DNA of 64,000 nucleotides from Coffea arabica. Lineage: Eukaryota > Streptophyta > Magnoliopsida > Gentianales > Rubiaceae. Location: NCBI RefSeq assembly GCF_036785885.1, contig NC_092323.1, forward strand, positions 558,001 to 622,000. Reading direction: 5' to 3'. This document shows positions 59,701-64,000 of the stretch, one piece after another. A model generated the notes under the pieces. It searched no databases and was not told the DNA's origin. It was given only the letters and a program-made list of their open reading frames with translations. The translations under genes were made by a program, and so were the position numbers. Positions within the stretch are counted from its first letter, which is position 1, and every line of letters starts with the position of its first letter.

Positions 59701-61818
59701 TGTAAAACATTTAAAATGGTAACGTGACGAGAACAGAGAACCAAAATGAAATTCAAGGGTGGGACCACAAAAACCAAGTGGCAAGGGCAAGTTAAAGTCT
59801 GTACACCACATTGACTTGCTGATATGGCACGCACAGAGGAGCTAATACTTTCAAAAGGAGATGGTAACAAGAATTAAAATTAAGAAAAGGTAGATGCACT
59901 GTAGACAATCCGGTTCTACAAGCAGGACATCATTAACTATTACATGACACATTTCAACGACCATATTTTGCAATTAACATGAGATACTTGAGATCTTATT
60001 CTTTACTTGTTAAGTACAAGCACTCTTACTTTGCTCAATATATTTGAGATGCAATTACCAATCCATAGGAAGCAACATCAATAAAAGCCAATGTAGCATT
60101 AAATTATGGTAATTCAATGAACGAACCTCAGCACCAGCTGATTTATCAGATGACCCCAGCTCGCCACAAACAAAGCACAACTGTTGTTTATACTGACAAT
60201 TCTTGCACAAGAAAGTTTGGTTTGCCATTGCCTGATCAATATGACAAGCATTAAGGCAAAATTAAAGATGCTGGTAGACCATATAGCATCTCAAAATCTT
60301 CAAAAAAAAAAAAAGTCGGAACAAGTAATGAGTTAGCTTGGGAAGTATACCTTAACTTCTTTATCAGAAAATCCAAGAGATTCACAATTTGACTCAGCAC
60401 CAGCGTCTACTGTTGCGTGAAATGACCTCAGACACTTCCCATCACAACTGATTTGAAACATATTATAACCTTTGTTGTTAATGGCAAAAGGAAAAGAAAT
60501 AATAATGGGAAGTGCGCGTCTTAAAACAATGTTTTCTGTTGCTTGCTTATTACGCAAGCCAAGTTTCATCTAAAAACGACAATAATGCCAAGATTGAATA
60601 AGCAGGTGATGAGCAATAAAAACATGAGAAAGAAAATGCTACCAGAGAATATCTCCACCGTTATCACAAATTGCACAAACATGTTCAAAGAAGTCCTCAT
60701 CCTCATCATCAGAGCCATCTTCTCCATTTTCATCAGGAACATCGTTCACTATGAAACTAGACCTTGCAGTAGTTCCAACCTCCTGCAAAAACCAGTAACA
60801 GCACCAACTTATTTTGGATCTAATATCAATTGTCAAGGTTTCTTTTTCATCAATTGTCTTCTCTTTTTAAATTCTCAATGGAGGACTGGAAGTAGTAGAA
60901 AAGGGAGCAGAACCTCAAAAATTTTCTTCTTCCTGGACTTGTCTTCTAGAAAGTCATTGAAAACCTGTACAATTTAAACAATATCAGGCAGCATTCTTTG
61001 AGGTTATTACTTGTTACAACATGAGCCAATTTGTGTCTAATCCATGCTTTGCAACATGCTAGACATACAATTTTATTTAACAACAACCTAGTGACCACAA
61101 GCATTTCATAGTTTAAAATTGGATAGCATGTCACAGCACAACACAATATTGTCAGCTCTAGGAGTGATAGATCCAGACAAACCTTGGCTCTGGCCAAAAT
61201 CTCATCCCGCTTAACAGTTTCTGTAATTAAATTGGTCATCACATCATCCTCAGAAGGACTGCCGTCAAATGATCTAGAAGTTTCACAAAGTTGTTAGAAA
61301 TGAATAATCCATAAATGAACGAAGGATGATTTTTTTTTTTTTGGTTGTGGTGTTTTTTTGTGTGAGTGTGTGTGTTTGGGGGGGGGGGGGAGGGGGATGT
61401 CCTCATGAAACCTGAATTTTTTAGTCAAATGATCCCGTAGAACTTTTGCTGATGTTTCAGGTTTCCCTTTGACAAAGCTTAGGCAATGCACAGTAATCAA
61501 GATCTTTCTAATGGTTTTTTCATAACATTTCCTTGGCTTCAGAAGCTTTATCCAGTTCTTCTTTCTAGTCAGCACCAAAATCTCAGGCTCTCTAGATGAA
61601 ATATCGAATTTCCAAGCTATGACTTGCTCAAAGATTGTCTGAAGTCCATTGTCTGTCTGGCCATGCAAATCAATCTCTTTTTTGTTTCCCTCCAAGCTCT
61701 CATCATCATTCCACTTCAGGGGCAACTCAGCAAATGAAATTGTCTCATTATCATATTGAAAGTAATAGTTAGATACGTCACTAGGCAATATTCCATCCTC
61801 ATCATCCGAAGATGCCAT
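50798..61818 (-). CDS. EDM2: EDM2-like PHD-finger and methyltransferase-like protein, 18 coding exons
   Basis: This resembles Arabidopsis ENHANCED DOWNY MILDEW 2, a nuclear chromatin reader that promotes full-length transcripts of genes with heterochromatic introns, including RPP7. Minus-strand exons: 61818-61412, 61273-61183, 60964-60914, 60782-60643, 60447-60351, 60231-60127, 56458-56205, 55939-55850, 55769-55227, 55047-54903, 54814-54713, 54199-54107, 53256-53215, 53094-52984, 52548-52477, 52396-52278, 52178-52115, 52015-50798. They join to 1247 residues (Arabidopsis about 1300). A Cys/His-rich PHD region spans about 218-385 (CAICDNGGDILW, CFVCGELG, CPIHTCFACKEP, YHRKCLPR). A methyltransferase-like fold carries VDFCCGANDFS (722-732) and NPPFG (786-790). 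The tail is rich in Gly, Ser, Tyr and His. The exon 18 acceptor is AAG, less usual. Intron 6 is 3.7 kb. Confidence 0.93.
57889..57926. repeat. short perfect-stem hairpin in EDM2-like intron 6
   Basis: CAAGTACCCATGTTG (57889-57903) and CAACACGGGTACTTG (57912-57926) are inverted with one mismatch over 15 bases, around an 8-base loop. Confidence 0.7.
58732..59851. mobile_element. about 1.1-kb inverted-repeat element in EDM2-like intron 6
   Basis: The left arm from 58732 and the right arm ending at 59851 are reverse complements at about 70 percent over 100 bases or more. Matching blocks include AAAGTATTAG at both outer ends, ATCAGCAA, GTGCAGATTTTAAC against GTACAGACTTTAAC, TTGCCAC and GTCCCACCCTT. 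The interior has no recognised transposase. Divergence of the arms implies an old insertion. The class of DNA transposon was not determined and no target duplication was seen. Confidence 0.65.
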
Positions 61819-62000
61819 TTGTATATTCTGGTCTCTGCTTGATAAACCGAAGAACAAAATGAAGACGAAATAAATTAGTCAAAAATGTCACAATATTCAA
61901 AAGACGTGAGAAGTTCTGCCACTGGATGATTACACTCATTGCATAGAGAGTTATCAACCCTAGTAAGAACGAATGCACCGCCCCCCTCCCCCCCCCCCCC
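61379..62000. repeat. mononucleotide G and C tracts in EDM2-like introns
   Basis: A G tract with one interruption lies at about 61379-61396, beside a GT-rich run (61359-61376), just after exon 1. A matching C tract (about 61981-62000) lies in the leader intron. They are complementary in sequence and flank coding exon 1 on both sides. Confidence 0.8.
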
Positions 62001-62402
62001 AAAACAGAAACCCCCTCCAAAAGCAACAAATGGGGAAAAAAAGAAAAATTATCTCTAACTCCAACCACACTCAAAAAACAATAATCTGGTAAAGAGATAG
62101 AGAGTAATAAGAGTGAAGAGTCCAAAACTGCATCCGTAATCAAGCAAAACAGTAACTAATATACTTCAGAGAACATTTATCACAAAATTATAAACAAGTA
62201 CAAAAAGTAATTCAGTAAATCCAGCACGCAGAACAAATAGAACAACCGGCAAAACCCTTTTTTTAAAATTTTGTGTGTGTGTGTGGTAAGTACCCCGCAA
62301 ACCCATTTTAAGGATGCTATTACCAAAAAAAAAAAAAAAAAAAAAATTCCAAATCCCAAAACTGATCAGCATGAATGCCGTAGAATCACATCGGCTAGTT
62401 AC
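61835..62402 (-). other. 5' leader intron of the EDM2-like gene
   Basis: Donor CCTGAG/GTAACT (exon ends at 62403) and acceptor AAGCAG (exon resumes at 61834, 16 bases before the ATG) define a 568-base leader intron. The leader exon extends right to perhaps 62560. Confidence 0.6.
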
Positions 62403-62560
62403 CTCAGGGAATTCGACCGCCGGCGAGAGAAAATTTTGTGGATTTCGTTTGATTACGTGAAACGATTAGCTAGGGTTTAAAGTTGCAACAAAAGATACAC
62501 TAGTACTACAGATTATGGTTTCGAAGAATTGATATGGATGAGAAGGAGAAGGAGAAGGAG

Positions 62561-64000
62561 AAGAAGACGGCGTGGTTTTGTAGTAAAAATGTTTGACACT
62601 ACTGTTTTTACTTTTTAGCCATCCGCGAAAACATCGGCCCACGTGTGCTTTTGCTTGTGAGACGTGTTATGCTGTAGTCATTTGTTTATAAATAAAAAAA
62701 ATTTAATAGTAAAGAGTATGACGTCTATGTGTATTAAAAGTTTCAATTTTTCAAAACTAGTTTTTACAAGAAAAGTTACTAAAATTAAAAGAAAAGTACT
62801 AGAAGACTTATATTATATGTAAGTAATTACCAAATAAAATACTTCAGAAAAGATTTGTTTACAGTCAAGTTAGCCACTGTCACGAGAAAATTTAAAAAAA
62901 AAAAAAAACAAAATTTAATGGCCGTGTCTATGGGAAAATAGAAGCAATATATATACAAAAATAAATAGAAGAAAGAGCTGCCAGATGGCAAAATGTAAGA
63001 AAGTTCAAGACATCCTCAGACTTTTAATTCAGTGCTTCATCCGTGTTATCTGCTTTTAGTCATACTCTTAATCAGTTCCACACGAGATTTACAAAAATGT
63101 TTTAATACTAGTTTCTCAATGAACTTTTTTGTGTTTTTAAAGAAGATCAATCAATTCCTTCCAACAAAAAAAAAAAAGAGGACGAAGATCAATCAATACA
63201 CATACATGCTTTAGTGGCAGTATTGTGTGATGATGCATGCAAAGTAGTAAGAGAAATGCATTGCAGCGGAAGGGATAAGCAAGGTTGTCAGAAAACCCCG
63301 TAGGAGGCTAACAGGGGTAAAGAAAGACGAGAAGGATAATGCACCAAAAGATGATGAAAAGAAAGCGGCAGTCGAGAGGAATGTAAAAGACAGAGACAGC
63401 CCACCGACTGCTGCTGCTGCTCCTGAGCTCCTCCTCCGCCGCCGCTTCTGCTGCAAGAGAGATCATTTTACAAGTCTGCATGCATGCATGCATCGTGAAG
63501 CATGTGATGGATAGTTGGCAGATGTTGTGACTGATTGATGCAAGTAAGGTGGTGGTGAAAGGTGATCGTTAAGACAGATCCACTCAAAAAGTTTTATAGA
63601 AGGTTCATCAGAGGAAGAGTCACCGCCAAAGTGCAGCCTCTTTTTCCGATCTGAAGCCGGCAAGAAGAGAAAGAAGTTGCTGAACCTGAAAGAGAGAGAA
63701 GTAGTAGAGCCCCGTGCTCCAGAAATCAAGTAGTACATTGTTCAGACAGAAAATGAAAGGAGAGCCACCAATGGCAATGACTAAACAAACAAAAACAGCC
63801 CAAGCATTTATGCAGAAAGAGGCCAGCAAGGAGCCCTGCTGGAACTTTCAACTCCTTTCATTTTGTGTACATCCTAATTTCCCCATCCCTTTGTTCCTCC
63901 GTTCTGCTTCTACACCAAATTTCTCCGTGAAAAAATAGCAGTCTGATTTTGACATAAGACAGGTTCTAAAATCCAGTGATAGTACAAATTCGTGCAAGGT
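62561..64000. other. right-end region with no supported gene
   Basis: AT-rich DNA to about 63180 is followed by more complex sequence with short open frames on both strands (about 63200-63940). Some minus-strand frames are hydrophobic or Ser-rich and one could follow a CTTTCAG acceptor near 63690, but no start, domain or consistent exon chain was found. A gene extending past the window edge cannot be excluded. Confidence 0.4.

Noticed and set aside
63200-63940. Several overlapping hydrophobic or Ser-rich frames at the right edge
   Set aside because: No frame has a recognised domain and frames on both strands are similarly open. No exon chain could be built within the window.
1-64000. CRISPR arrays, operons, complete LTR retrotransposons or rRNA genes
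   Set aside because: None seen. Repeats are microsatellites, small inverted-repeat elements, one SINE and possible LTR-type fragments. Gene structure is typical of a plant nucleus.

Overview
This is nuclear DNA from a flowering plant, most likely a eudicot. The genes are split by AT-rich introns with plant splice sites, the products match plant-only or plant-type families (plastid FtsZ1, SYP5 syntaxin, an EDM2-like PHD protein, plant wax synthases), and the intergenic DNA is AT-rich with small inverted-repeat transposons. I cannot name the species. Exon boundaries were placed by eye from splice sites, reading frame and remembered family sequences. No alignment was run.

Layout, left to right. 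A possible 3' terminal exon of an unseen gene (3-143, +) is followed by intronless eIF1A (816-1256, +), which converges on the catalytic subunit of protein phosphatase 4/PPX (1965-6871, -, 8 exons). A 4.4-kb AT-rich gap with transposon remnants follows. Next come a SYP51/52-type Qc-SNARE (11335-14225, +, 5 exons) and TFIID subunit TAF6 (15080-19342, +, 12 exons), which converges on plastid-division FtsZ1 (19930-23501, -, 6 exons). Then V-ATPase subunit e (24928-27152, -, 3 small exons) and DNA topoisomerase I (29123-36623, -, 15 exons). The 39.7-49.1 kb interval holds three intronless wax-synthase-type acyltransferases (39685-40755 +; 45932-47059 - and 48002-49087 -). The right end is a large EDM2-like gene (50798-61818, -, 18 coding exons). 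From about 62.6 kb to the end I see no gene I can support.

Most genes are unrelated single-copy housekeeping functions: translation initiation, phosphatase signalling, vacuolar fusion, transcription, plastid division, proton pumping and DNA topology. The only functional grouping is the local family of wax synthases. There is no operon-like logic.

The most interesting signals are about RNA processing. Two introns have GC instead of GT donors (SYP5, FtsZ1). Two splice donors run straight into CT microsatellites (FtsZ1, TOP1). Four genes have introns in the 5' leader. TOP1 intron 10 and the 3.7-kb intron of the EDM2-like gene carry transposon-like inserts; the second case is notable because Arabidopsis EDM2 itself controls polyadenylation inside transposon-bearing introns. 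A tRNA-like SINE with a clear target-site duplication sits in the SYP5 gene, whose SNARE motif has His where the usual zero-layer Gln is expected. I found no clearly new multi-gene system.
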